Assembly (NCBI RefSeq): GCF_001956315.1
Contig: NZ_MOLY01000046.1
Location: 62,001 to 126,000 of the forward strand
Source: Sphingomonas montana
GTDB taxonomy: Bacteria > Pseudomonadota > Alphaproteobacteria > Sphingomonadales > Sphingomonadaceae
DNA: 64,000 nt
Direction of reading: 5' to 3'
Below are positions 9,701-17,092 of the stretch, one piece after another. A model generated the notes under the pieces. That model saw nothing but the letters and a program-made list of their open reading frames with translations, had not been told where the DNA came from and did not search any database. Made by a program: the position numbers and the translations under genes. Each line of letters opens with the position of its first letter. Position 1 is the first letter of the stretch.

Positions 9701-9780
9701 GATGCATCATGCGCCTGTGCGGGCTGGGTGGCGAGGAGGAGGACGGCGGTGGCCGCGAGGAGGTGCGCGCGCATGTTCAT
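6733..9780 (-). CDS. Secreted GH2-family glycosidase with C-terminal carbohydrate-binding-like domain
   Basis: 1015 residues. The signal peptide ends at QPAQA-HDAS. The GH2 sugar-binding jelly roll (residues ~35-215, WVNGRSV, VRVDNDWRYKERATG) is followed by an Ig-like sandwich and the TIM barrel. Candidate acid/base is E441 in SGNESISE; a plausible nucleophile is E498 in MWAMEYCRD, though that spacing is somewhat shorter than in LacZ. Residues ~880-990 (TDDNELTHWVSDG, WIEYRFAGP, LKLVGWRSR) resemble an F5/8-type discoidin domain. Activity could be beta-galactosidase, glucuronidase or related; uxuA next door favours a uronate-linked substrate (inference). The start overlaps the uxuA stop (ATGA). 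The high-GC antisense strand is open for a similar length; that is a shadow. Confidence 0.85.
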   Translation of the reverse strand: MNMRAHLLAATAVLLLATQPAQAHDASRVVASARQTYNLNPGWQMTTGEQPGAEQPAFDDRGWTAVTLPNAFNEGEAFARDIKNLSTGIIWYRKRFTAPSAAAAGKAFLEFEGVRQAAEVWVNGRSVALSESGAMAFGTDISSALKPGENVIAVRVDNDWRYKERATGSGFQWNDRNFNVNYGGITRNVRLHLTPSTYQTLPLFADLGTTGQYVWADDFDIPGRTAVVHAETQVRNAEATPRTLSYRAEIRDRDGKLVGRLDGGSVTLAPGETRVLTAKARLADLHFWSWGYGYLYRVTTSLVEKGKVLDAVDTLTGFRSTGFSDGMIRLNGRVMQVHGYAQRTSNEWPAVGVSIPPWISDFSNAQMVESGGNLVRWMHITPSKQDIESADRVGLPQAMPAGDAEHDVEGRRWDQRKEQMRSAIVYNRNNPSILFYESGNESISEPHMAEMKAIRDQYDPNGGRAIGSREMLDSKVAEYGGEMLYINKSAHIPMWAMEYCRDEAARLYQDAQTPPFHADAPDYNRNQDSQAAEDVRRWWDYYRIRPGTGRRVSSGGVNIIWSDSNTHYRGDNNYRRSGEVDAVRIPKEGYFAHQVMWNGWVDVERPATHIVGHWSYAPGTTKDVSVVSTGDRVELFLNGRSLGPGKRSTGFLFGWPGVTWQPGTLRAVATGADGRTSQAVVETVGAPFALRLTPHTGPRGFVMDGADIALVDVEVVDAKGRRVPTANDKVAFALAGPAEWRGGIAQGDSSGKPRATVAKAEVAIPGTTPTAGTARDEDNYILSKTLPVEGGVNRVLLRAGAARGTVRLTATAAGLKPATLVLPTVAAAKVDGGLSRSFAEDAQPGLLTRGPTPSTPSYRITRTTVMPASIVAGSRQADAVRSTDDNELTHWVSDGAPGTAWIEYRFAGPVTLSEIDLKLVGWRSRAYPLRITIDGRELWTGQTDRQLGYANVAFPPATGRVLRLTQTAPTQDRDAFGKIVELGTAKQSGDTGAEAVAPGWRLAIVEADFHGPVAR

Positions 9781-10961
9781 CCTTCGATATTATGAGGTAC
9801 TGCACCGCGCGCGTGCGCGATACCGCGTTCGAGCCCGCGCAGTTCGGCGAGCCCGCGCATCCGCCCGAGAAGCGGATAACCCGGGTTTCCGGCGCGGATC
9901 ATGTCGTCCAGGATGCGGTGGCCGTGGTCGGGCCGCATCGGGATGCTGCGCTTTTCGCGCAGCGACAGGTCGTGGACCGCTGCGACGATCGCCGCCATGC
10001 CGGCATCCCCTTCGAGATGCGCGGCCTCGTGGAATGTCCGGTAACCCTCGCGTTGGACCGAGCGGAGATGGAGGAAGCCGATCCGATCGCCCAGCCGTTC
10101 GACGATGCCGGGCAGGTCATTGTCCGCGCGCACGCCCAGCGACCCGGCGCAGAAGCACAGGCCGTTCGAGCGGTTGGGCACATGGGCGAACAGCGCCGCC
10201 AGATCGGCCTCGGTGCTCACCACGCGGGGCAGGCCGAAGATCGCGAAGGGCGGGTCGTCGGGATGGACGACGAGCCGGATGCCGAGTTCGTCGGCGACCG
10301 GGCAGACGGCCCGGAGGAATGCGACGTGGTGGGCGCGCAGCCGGTCCGCATCGATATCGGCATAGCTTGCGATGGCGGCGGCCAATGCGGCGGAGCTGAA
10401 GCTTCCCTCGCTACCGGGCAGCCCCGCGATGATCGTGCGTTCGAGCGCGTGGCGCTGGTCCGGCGACATCGTGGCGAAGCGTGCGGCCGCCCGCTTGCGC
10501 ACGTCGGGGGCATAGTCGCGGTCGGCGTTCGGACGTTTCAGGATGTGCAGATCGTAGACCGCGACCGCAGCCCATTCGAAACGCAGCGCGCGCGCATCAT
10601 CCGCCAGCCGCCAGTCGAGATCGGTGCGCGTCCAGTCGAGCAGGGGCATGAAATTATAGGTGACGACGGTGATGCCGTGCGCCGCGAGGTTGCGCAGGCT
10701 TTCGCGATACGCATCGATCAGCGCCGCGCAGTCCGCACCGCCGGTCTTGATCCCTTCATGCACGGGCAGGCTTTCGACGACGGTCCAGTCCAGCCCCGCC
10801 GCCACGATCATCGCCTTTCGCGCGGCGATCGCGTCGCGGCTCCACACCGCGCCGTTCGGCACGTCGTGCAACGCGGTGACGATGCCGGTCGCGCCGGATT
10901 GGCGGATTTCGGCGAGCTGCACCGGATCGGCGGGGCCGAACCAGCGCATGGTCTGGGTCAT
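9777..10961 (-). CDS. uxuA: Mannonate dehydratase
   Basis: Dehydrates D-mannonate to 2-keto-3-deoxy-D-gluconate (EC 4.2.1.8) in the cytosolic hexuronate pathway. Diagnostic blocks are TMRWFGPADPV at the N-terminus, TALHDVPNGAVW, TYNFMPLLDWTRTDL, LVVHPDDPPFAIFGLPR (metal-binding HPDDPP), NGLCFCAGSLG, FLHLRSVQREG and RPDHGH. Length (~394 aa) is normal. I chose the ATG at 10961 (MTQTMRWFGP), which has GGGG a few bases upstream; an in-frame Met at 11003 would add 14 residues not expected in the family. It lies ~130 nt downstream of the TonB receptor stop and overlaps the GH2 gene by 4 nt. It links the locus to glucuronate use; uxaC, uxuB and kdg genes are not in the window. Confidence 0.93.
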   Translation of the reverse strand: MTQTMRWFGPADPVQLAEIRQSGATGIVTALHDVPNGAVWSRDAIAARKAMIVAAGLDWTVVESLPVHEGIKTGGADCAALIDAYRESLRNLAAHGITVVTYNFMPLLDWTRTDLDWRLADDARALRFEWAAVAVYDLHILKRPNADRDYAPDVRKRAAARFATMSPDQRHALERTIIAGLPGSEGSFSSAALAAAIASYADIDADRLRAHHVAFLRAVCPVADELGIRLVVHPDDPPFAIFGLPRVVSTEADLAALFAHVPNRSNGLCFCAGSLGVRADNDLPGIVERLGDRIGFLHLRSVQREGYRTFHEAAHLEGDAGMAAIVAAVHDLSLREKRSIPMRPDHGHRILDDMIRAGNPGYPLLGRMRGLAELRGLERGIAHARGAVPHNIEG

Positions 10962-11091
10962 CAGCATCCCCGCACGCCGTGATATCTCCGACAGACCGAA
11001 CATGGTCGTTGCGACATACTCACCATCCTCACGGTCACCTCACGGATGTCGGGCGCAACATTGGCCTGACCTGTTGCGCCTTGACTGTCGA

Positions 11092-13356
11092 TCAATAGGT
11101 ATAGGACAGCCGGACCCCGCCATAGCGCCGGAAGTCGCGCGGCAGATACCCCTGGAGCGCGGTCGCGCCATAGGAGCCGGAGACGTTGTTGTAGAGATAG
11201 CGATACTGCTTATCGAACAGGTTGTTGACGAAACCGGTCACCGCCCATGTGCGGTCATGATTGCGAAGGCCGAGCTGCATGTTGACCATCGTATAGCCCG
11301 GCACCCGGGTCAGCGGATCGCGCGAATATTGGCTGCTCTGATAGGTCGCAGCGCCGGACGTGACGGCCTCCAGATCGGATCCGCCCAGGCTGTGCCAATA
11401 TTCGTAGTTGGCGGTCAGTTTCCACTTCGGCGCCTGTGCGGCGCGCGTGCCGCTCAGGTCCTGCCGGGGCGGCGTGCCGACGCAGCCCTGTGCCGCGGTC
11501 TGCAACGCGTAGCAGGGTGCGCCGACGAACGAGGAATAGACCGCGTCCAGATAGGTGCCCGACGCGCCGATCGACAGGTTGTTGACCGGACGGAAGGCGG
11601 TTTCGACCTCGATACCGCGGGTGCGGACCCGGCCGACATTGGTAAGGCGGAAATTCTGCGTGCCGTCGGGCAGGATGTCCACCGCCTGCGCCTGGAAATT
11701 CCGGAACTTGGAATCGAACAGGGTGACGTTGAAGGTGGCGCGCCGTTCGAAGAATTGCGAACGGACCCCCAGCTCCCAGTCGGTCGACGTTTCCGGCTTC
11801 ACCGGGCCGCCATCGGCGCGCAGCTGGTTGAAACCCGTCGAGATGTCATAGGCCTGGCCCTTGTGGCCGGTCGCATAGGTCAGGAACGCGGTGATGTCGG
11901 GCGCCAGCTTCTGCTGGATGCCCAGCTTGTAGGTCCCGAAATAATCGACCGAATCCCCACTGAAGCTCCGGTTGGCGACCAGATCGTTATAGACATAGTC
12001 GATCTTCTCGCGGCTGTAGCGGCTGCCCGCGATCAGCGTGGTTGTGGGCAGGATGTCATATTCGAGCTGGCCGAAGCCCGAAATCTGCTCGCTGCCGTTC
12101 GACGCCGCCCAGCGCGCGACCGAGAAAAGCGGCCCGCGGGTGAAGGTGCGATCGAAGTTGGTCGAGTTGAAGAACAGGCCCAGCGTATAGCGCAACCGGT
12201 CGGTACCCGGCGAGATCAGGCGCAGTTCCTGGCTGAACTGTTCGGTGCCGAAATCGCCGATCTGGCGATTGTCGTAGTTCGGGATCGCCGAGTCGTCATT
12301 GTCGAGCCGGTCGTGCGAATTATACTTGTCATGCGCGGTGATCGACATGAGCGTCGGGCCGCCGGTGTCGTACGATACGCGCAGCGACTGCGCGAAATCA
12401 TTATACGTATTGCCCGACGGGAAGTTGGTATAGACGTCGCTGTTCTGCGGGCCGACGACGATGCCGGGCGCGAACACCGCGGGTGTATAGACGCGGTTGC
12501 CGCGGAGGATCGCGTTGGGCGCGAGCTGGATGAACGGCCGTGCGCTGGTGCTGCGACCGTCCTGATAATCGATGCCGAGATCGATCTGCAGCGCGCTGGT
12601 CGGCCGCCAGCGAAATTTCTGGCGCGCCGAGAAATAGCGGCGACCGTTGACCTTGTCCCCGGTCGCCAGATTGTTCGAATTGCCGGCGAAGTCGTCGAAA
12701 CTGACGTTCGTTCGGAAGCCGAGGTTTGAGGTGATCGGCCCGGAAAGCGTCAGGCCGACCTGCTGTTCGTTATCGGTGGTGAGCATCGTGCGAGCCGTCG
12801 CGGTGAACGTGGTGGTCGGGCCTTTCGTCACGATATTGATCAGGCCGGCCGACGCGGATTTGCCGTAGAGCGTGGTTTGCGGGCCGCGCAGCACTTCGAT
12901 GCGCTCGAGATCGTTGAGGTCGGTGAAGGCGCGCGCTTGGAACGCCAGCGGCACGTCGTCGAGGACGATCGCGACGCTCGGTTCGACGCCGGGGCTGAAC
13001 GCCAGCGTGCCGATGCCGCGGATCGAGATGTTGGCGTTGGCCGGCGTTTCGGCGGGGCGGATGATAAGCGACGGCGCGACGCGGTTGAGGTCGTTGAAAT
13101 CGACCACATTGTTGGCGCGCAGCTGCTGTTCGCCCACGACCTGAACCGACAGCGGCACATCCTGTATATTCTGTTCCCGCTTCTGTGCGGTGACGACGAT
13201 GTCGGTCGAGTCGGGGTCCGTCGGCGTTGTCTGGGCGACGGTCGTGGGCGCCGCCCGTGGTTCGCCAGCGGCCGTATTCGGTACCGCCTGCGCGATGGCT
13301 ATTCCCGAGTACCCCAGGCCACAGGTTGCCAGCAACAGCGCTATCTTGGTCCGCAT
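11092..13356 (-). CDS. TonB-dependent outer-membrane receptor
   Basis: 754 residues. The signal peptide ends near AIAQA. The plug domain follows with STDIVVTAQKREQNIQDVP (TonB box region and plug start), ISIRGIGT and LERIEVLRGPQTTLYGKSA. The rest is a 22-strand-type beta barrel ending in VRLSYTY with a terminal aromatic, as needed for BAM recognition. It probably imports oligosaccharides released by the neighbouring secreted GH43, GH2 and esterase proteins, powered by ExbBD-TonB encoded elsewhere. It heads the operon leading to uxuA and is transcribed away from the GntR regulator. No N-terminal signalling extension is present, so control is probably through GntR rather than an anti-sigma factor. 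Confidence 0.93.
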   Translation of the reverse strand: MRTKIALLLATCGLGYSGIAIAQAVPNTAAGEPRAAPTTVAQTTPTDPDSTDIVVTAQKREQNIQDVPLSVQVVGEQQLRANNVVDFNDLNRVAPSLIIRPAETPANANISIRGIGTLAFSPGVEPSVAIVLDDVPLAFQARAFTDLNDLERIEVLRGPQTTLYGKSASAGLINIVTKGPTTTFTATARTMLTTDNEQQVGLTLSGPITSNLGFRTNVSFDDFAGNSNNLATGDKVNGRRYFSARQKFRWRPTSALQIDLGIDYQDGRSTSARPFIQLAPNAILRGNRVYTPAVFAPGIVVGPQNSDVYTNFPSGNTYNDFAQSLRVSYDTGGPTLMSITAHDKYNSHDRLDNDDSAIPNYDNRQIGDFGTEQFSQELRLISPGTDRLRYTLGLFFNSTNFDRTFTRGPLFSVARWAASNGSEQISGFGQLEYDILPTTTLIAGSRYSREKIDYVYNDLVANRSFSGDSVDYFGTYKLGIQQKLAPDITAFLTYATGHKGQAYDISTGFNQLRADGGPVKPETSTDWELGVRSQFFERRATFNVTLFDSKFRNFQAQAVDILPDGTQNFRLTNVGRVRTRGIEVETAFRPVNNLSIGASGTYLDAVYSSFVGAPCYALQTAAQGCVGTPPRQDLSGTRAAQAPKWKLTANYEYWHSLGGSDLEAVTSGAATYQSSQYSRDPLTRVPGYTMVNMQLGLRNHDRTWAVTGFVNNLFDKQYRYLYNNVSGSYGATALQGYLPRDFRRYGGVRLSYTY

Positions 13357-13407
13357 CGCTCATCCCACTTTGTAATTGTCCTGACCAAAATGTGACAAAC
13401 ATCAGGC

Positions 13408-13421
13408 CAATGCAAGCATTG
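13408..13421. promoter_or_regulatory. Candidate GntR operator in the divergent receptor/regulator promoter region
   Basis: Perfect inverted repeat caatgc-aa-gcattg, with partial outward extension (gcc ... ggc), in the 115-bp gap between the TonB receptor (starts 13356, minus) and the GntR gene (starts 13472, plus). FadR-subfamily regulators bind short palindromes in such positions. Assignment is by position and symmetry only. Confidence 0.35.
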
Positions 13422-13471
13422 TTTGGCGGGCGGCGGCTTGTGGTGGTAGCGGCGACACGATAGGTTTGGGT

Positions 13472-14230
13472 ATGATTTCGACCTCGCCCAGCATCCGAAC
13501 CTATGCCCGCGTGTCGGCCAACCTGCAGGAGCGGATTTCGTGCGGGGAATATGGGATCGGCGCGCGCCTTCCGCCCGAACGCGAACTGGCACAGATCTAC
13601 AACGTCTCGCGCCCAACCATCCGGGAGGCGATCATCGCGCTCGAGGTCGACGGCGTTGTCTCGGTGCGTCAGGGTTCGGGCGTCTATGTGATCGCCAAGC
13701 AGCCGCGCACGGGCATTGCCGGCGAGACAGACATCGGCCCGTTCGAACTTCTCGAAGCGCGTCGCGCGATCGAAGGCGAGGCATGCGCCTTGGCGGCGAC
13801 ACAAATAGACATCGGTCAATTGCAGCAACTCGATGCGCTCGTCGATGAAATGCAGGGCGACAACCTAGAAAATGACATCCCGCGCTCCGAGCAGGCCGAC
13901 CGTCAGTTCCATATGGTAATTGCCGAGGCGAGCGGAAATAGTGCGATGTCGGCGGTCGTTGACTTGCTATGGGATATTCGTTTCCGCTCGCCGCAGAGCC
14001 GAATGTTGACGACCAAAGCCCACTTGGCTGGAATCAAACCAAGGGTCGAAGAACATGTGGCAATAGTTGATGCGCTAAGACGCAGCGATCCCGTACAGGC
14101 GCGCGCGGCGATGCGTCTCCATCTTGAACGCGTGCTCGAGACGTTGCTTGAGACAACCGAGATCCAGGAAGTCAATCAGGCGCGCGACCGCGTCCATCAA
14201 CAGCGTAGAAGATTTGCCGGCCGCGGCTGA
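13472..14230 (+). CDS. GntR-family (FCD/FadR subfamily) transcriptional regulator
   Basis: 253 residues. The winged helix (residues ~8-75) has YGIGARLPPERELAQ, VSRPTIREAIIALE and VSVRQGSGVYV, the GntR hallmark. The FCD effector domain spans ~95-235 with LLEARRAIEGEACALAA, DRQFHMVIAEASGN and EEHVAIVDAL, supplying the usual Asp/His metal ligands. It probably represses the divergent receptor-uxuA operon until a uronate intermediate binds, like UxuR/ExuR (inference). ATG 13472 has AGG 7 nt upstream; a TTG two codons earlier is the alternative. The last ~50 residues are duplicated as a remnant at 3.0-3.2 kb, a sign that this gene or a close paralogue took part in local rearrangement. Confidence 0.92.
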   Translation: MISTSPSIRTYARVSANLQERISCGEYGIGARLPPERELAQIYNVSRPTIREAIIALEVDGVVSVRQGSGVYVIAKQPRTGIAGETDIGPFELLEARRAIEGEACALAATQIDIGQLQQLDALVDEMQGDNLENDIPRSEQADRQFHMVIAEASGNSAMSAVVDLLWDIRFRSPQSRMLTTKAHLAGIKPRVEEHVAIVDALRRSDPVQARAAMRLHLERVLETLLETTEIQEVNQARDRVHQQRRRFAGRG

Positions 14231-14312
14231 ACTCGGTTGATTTCACGGTTCGAACCCGGAAGTTCGACACAGCGATCTGGGGGGAATGACCGCTAACGCC
14301 CAATTCCGGACG

Positions 14313-14555
14313 TTAGGTGATCGCCGTCAGGATGATTGGCCGCAGGACTGCTGCCACCACGACCCAAGGCCATGCAACCCACTCATCGGTGACCGCATAG
14401 CGCACCCAGTCGGCGGAGATCAGGATGAGATACACGGAAGCTATGGCTCTCAAGTAGGCGATGCGAAGCGGGGGTTTGCGGCGGCCTGATCTAGCTTGCA
14501 TGGTTAGATCGTCGCTCGCCACATGGCGCCGGTCAATGACCGCTTTCCACCACAA
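14313..14555 (-). CDS. Possible small membrane protein
   Basis: An 80-residue frame (62 from the internal Met at 14501) with two hydrophobic stretches, LRAIASVYLILIS and AWPWVVVAAVLRPIIL, preceded by a basic segment (RSGRRKPPLR) that would orient it in the inner membrane. No clear ribosome site and no recognised family. It fills an otherwise empty 430-bp gap. It may not be a gene. Confidence 0.33.
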   Translation of the reverse strand: MWWKAVIDRRHVASDDLTMQARSGRRKPPLRIAYLRAIASVYLILISADWVRYAVTDEWVAWPWVVVAAVLRPIILTAIT

Positions 14556-14660
14556 TCAGACATACCGCCGTCGCAAAAGTGCTGACTTTTGCGACAATAG
14601 ATCCGAAAGAGTGTTCAACAAACCGTCGTTTGATGCACAGCCTGACGAAGGAGGAAGAGC

Positions 14661-15149
14661 ATGAACGCCAGCATGGAAGCCCACCTTCAGGCGTTCGCAC
14701 GCGGGGAATGCTCATCCCGCCAAGCGCGGGAGCAAACCGGGCTCAACTATAGCCAGTTCCTCGACGCACTGGGTGAACTTGGCCTGAGGCTACCAAGCTT
14801 CGACTATGAGACCGCCGATGAGGAACTGAAGCGGGGATACGATAATCTCGGCGTCTATTTTGATGCTTACAAAGAGGAGAGGGAAAGCACAACCAGCCAC
14901 CCAGCGCCTCCTTTAACGGCCGGTGACGGCGTTCCCGGTGTGCCAGATGCCCTGAGAGCCAACAAACTTTGGAAAGTCACTGTAAGCAACCTGTTCCCGA
15001 ACGGTCAGCGGGTAGAGAATGTTTATGAGGGCCGCCATGCCAGCGAGGAAGCCGCCTGTGGCGCAGCGCTATACACGGAAGGCGAAGATCACGGCGGGTC
15101 CACCATTCCCACCATTGTTAAGGTGGAGGACGTCGGATCAGCGACATAG
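14661..15149 (+). CDS. Hypothetical protein with UPF0175-like N-terminal helices
   Basis: 162 residues preceded by a very strong ribosome site (GGAGGAAGAGC-ATG). The first ~45 residues (AHLQAFARGECSSRQAREQ, TGLNYSQFLDALGELGLRLP) resemble the small helix-turn-helix of UPF0175-type antitoxins. After a linker, residues ~100-155 form a beta-rich segment (LWKVTVSNLFPNGQRVENVYEG). No toxin-like partner is obvious; the next gene (15232) is a TIGR03643-like protein. Function unknown. Base composition is lower in GC than the catabolic locus to the left, consistent with an accessory patch. Confidence 0.7.
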   Translation: MNASMEAHLQAFARGECSSRQAREQTGLNYSQFLDALGELGLRLPSFDYETADEELKRGYDNLGVYFDAYKEERESTTSHPAPPLTAGDGVPGVPDALRANKLWKVTVSNLFPNGQRVENVYEGRHASEEAACGAALYTEGEDHGGSTIPTIVKVEDVGSAT

Positions 15150-15231
15150 CTAGCCCCGTTTTGATTAAATGGCTGCCGCTAAGCGGCCGTTCTACTATCG
15201 CGCCGCAAACGTTAGCTCTACTGGACATCCG

Positions 15232-15438
15232 ATGGAAAAAACTTCTCCAGACGCAGCGACGATCAGCGAAATCGTTGAAATGGCCTTAAGCGATGCGACC
15301 AGTTTTTCCGCTATCGAGACTGTTCACGGGATAAACGCCGATGCGGTAAAGGCAATCATGCGAGCGAATTTGAAACCGGGCAGCTATCAGGCATGGCGCA
15401 AGCGCATCCGTCAATATTCCGAGCGTCGCCAAAACTAA
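15232..15438 (+). CDS. TIGR03643-like small protein
   Basis: 68 residues from ATG 15232. The core ISEIVEMALSDATSFSAIE and MRANLKPGSYQAWRKRIR matches the TIGR03643 pattern (acidic-aromatic motif, then MR-x-x-x-KPSS-x-x-x-WRKRV). Members are ~70 aa, of unknown role, found widely in proteobacteria. An in-frame upstream Met (15169) would add 21 residues that do not fit the family. Followed by an AT-rich stretch (15437-15500), unlike the rest of the window. Confidence 0.7.
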   Translation: MEKTSPDAATISEIVEMALSDATSFSAIETVHGINADAVKAIMRANLKPGSYQAWRKRIRQYSERRQN

Positions 15439-15633
15439 AAATAATGTTGCGATATTAGTATATTATTTCCCATTAGGTGATTTAGTTGTTTATCACATAC
15501 AAGTGATTGAACCCCGCGCATGCCCCACCGACTTGGCTACAGAGCAGGATTGGCGTGGTGGGTACCTGCCACATGCCTGTTTCTATAGAACATCAGCACA
15601 GATACGCCCGGTGTTCCGACCTTCAGATTTTGC

Positions 15634-15800
15634 CTAGCACAGAGCAAGATCAGCGCGGTCGTGCAGGTCATCGCCGTCCCGATCCGCGTTCGATATCGCC
15701 ACGCCCACGCTCATCCGGATTGCGATATCATCGCCAGCAGTTGCACTGGTTGCCTCGAACAGGCGCTTGACCATTGACTCCGCGGCGGCACCGCGAGCCT
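15634..15800 (-). pseudogene. C-terminal remnant of a GGDEF diguanylate cyclase
   Basis: The minus strand reads SMVKRLFEATSA, then IRMSVGVAISNADRDGDDL and HDRADLALC before TAG at 15636-15634. The pattern S-x-GVA-S ... D-x-D-L-x-x-RAD-AL is the end of GGDEF domains (compare ADAALYQSK in the intact protein at 46.9 kb). The catalytic GGDEF loop and everything upstream are missing, and the frame ends three residues after the conserved AL. Non-functional debris. Confidence 0.7.
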
Positions 15801-15816
15801 CCCGGCATTTGCGTGG

Positions 15817-15857
15817 TCTCCCGCCGGTGGCCCCCTTTTAGGGTCACCGGCGGGAGA
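15817..15857. terminator. Strong hairpin, probable terminator of the M48 protease gene
   Basis: Perfect 13-bp inverted repeat: tctcccgccggtg (15817-15829) and caccggcgggaga (15845-15857) with a 15-nt loop. It sits ~95 nt beyond the stop of the minus-strand M48 gene. There is no clean T-tract, so it may act as an mRNA 3' stabiliser or a non-canonical terminator. Confidence 0.6.
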
Positions 15858-15952
15858 TCTAGTCAGCCCAACTTGTGGGCTTCACGTTAGATCACCGGAC
15901 CAGCGCTGCGATGGTGTCCTGTCCACAGCGTTCGAACAGGCTTAAACGCGTA

Positions 15953-16732
15953 CTACCTGATCTTCGCACGCATTCGCTTGGCCCGCTGGGCTGGATCGGG
16001 ATGGGTTTTCAGCAGCCCGATACCGCCGCCACTACCCAGTGCCGCCAGCTTGTCCATCGCGGCCGGGCATGCCTGTTGCGGGTATCCCTTGGCCGTCATG
16101 AACGTCAGCGCATAGTCGTCGGACGCGGTCTCAGCGCCCTGGGAATATTGGGCGCTGATAACATTCTGGATCAGTCCACCAAGCTCGGAACTCGCGATCC
16201 TGCGCACACCGCTACTGGCTGTGCCTGCCACACTTAACGCCGCATCCTGTCGTAGCGCCCGTTTTAGACGATTCTGCCCATGTTCAAGTTTAACATGTCC
16301 GATTTCGTGGCCGATCACGCAGCGGACTTCATCGTCGCTGAATTTGTCCATTAGTCCGGAATAGACCCGTACCGTTCCATCACCCATCGCAAAGGCATTC
16401 ACGTCCTTGACGAGATAAGGTTTGATATCGAGCTTAAGCCCGTCGTAGCTGGCCAGGCCCGTGGTGAGTTTAGTCAGACGGACGGCATATGGATTCTTGG
16501 CGGGCGCGATCGGATTCTGACGGTCCATCTCATCGGACATTTGCGAAAAATAGCCGACAACCTGGTCGTCCGTGATGGTTGCGGCGTGTGCTATCTTCTT
16601 GGCTGAGCCCAGCAGATCGCTAAATCCCTGCGAGTATACGGGTGATCCTGTTGAGACGATTGCCACCCCAACAATAAGGACACCGGCAATCGCCTGCGAA
16701 GTTGCCCTTTGAAACAGTTTGTGTTTGCGCAT
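15953..16732 (-). CDS. M48-family metalloprotease, secreted
   Basis: 259 residues from ATG 16732 (AGGGGCG upstream). The signal sequence ends near SPVYSQ. The zinc motif is HEIGH in VIGHEIGHVKLEHGQ, and the third ligand region is SDDYAL (E-x-x-SDDYAL). The C-terminus carries HPDPAQRAKRM, typical of short periplasmic M48 proteases related to LoiP/YggG. Role: probable envelope protein quality control. Monocistronic, ending in a hairpin at 15.8 kb. A truncated paralogue of its C-terminal half lies at 32.6-32.9 kb. Confidence 0.9.
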   Translation of the reverse strand: MRKHKLFQRATSQAIAGVLIVGVAIVSTGSPVYSQGFSDLLGSAKKIAHAATITDDQVVGYFSQMSDEMDRQNPIAPAKNPYAVRLTKLTTGLASYDGLKLDIKPYLVKDVNAFAMGDGTVRVYSGLMDKFSDDEVRCVIGHEIGHVKLEHGQNRLKRALRQDAALSVAGTASSGVRRIASSELGGLIQNVISAQYSQGAETASDDYALTFMTAKGYPQQACPAAMDKLAALGSGGGIGLLKTHPDPAQRAKRMRAKIR

Positions 16733-17092
16733 AATCGCCCCTTTTACTCTCAGCGTACGCCGTTCGGCTTGTTGCAAGTCCGGTTACTGCGTCTCGCGAA
16801 TATTATATCGATGACAGGTTAAAAACAAAGCGAACGCCTTAAGAGGTTTAGACCAGCTTCAGTGTCTCAACACGCTTGGAATGATCGGCCTTGCGCTCAA
16901 GCGACCGCGGATGTGATCACCGCGGCCTCAACGTCCACCAGCGCAGCATCCGATCAGAAAGCGCTTGAAATGGCTAAACCCCGATCGACCGCTTGGTGCC
17001 TAACAGTTATGTCATCAGTCGTAGCCCTAATTCGTTGCGGTTCGAACGGACGATTGCAAAGCTGTCATGTCACGGTGGATCAGCAGGAACGA
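16733..17092. other. Divergent intergenic region
   Basis: Holds the promoters of the M48 gene (minus) and the DUF3617-like gene (plus). The downstream frame extends into this stretch, but its translation there lacks protein character. No strong palindrome noticed. Confidence 0.5.

Noticed and set aside
6751-9795. A 1014-residue open frame on the plus strand opposite the GH2 gene
   Set aside because: Antisense shadow created by high GC at codon position three; very rich in Arg/Ala/Gly/Asp with no domains, while the minus strand encodes a complete GH2 enzyme.
10660-12729. A 689-residue plus-strand frame opposite the TonB receptor and uxuA
   Set aside because: Same type of shadow; the minus strand has recognisable families across the whole interval.
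14231-17092. tRNA gene or integrase marking a genomic island
   Set aside because: The composition shift prompted a search, but no cloverleaf-like sequence or recombinase was found.
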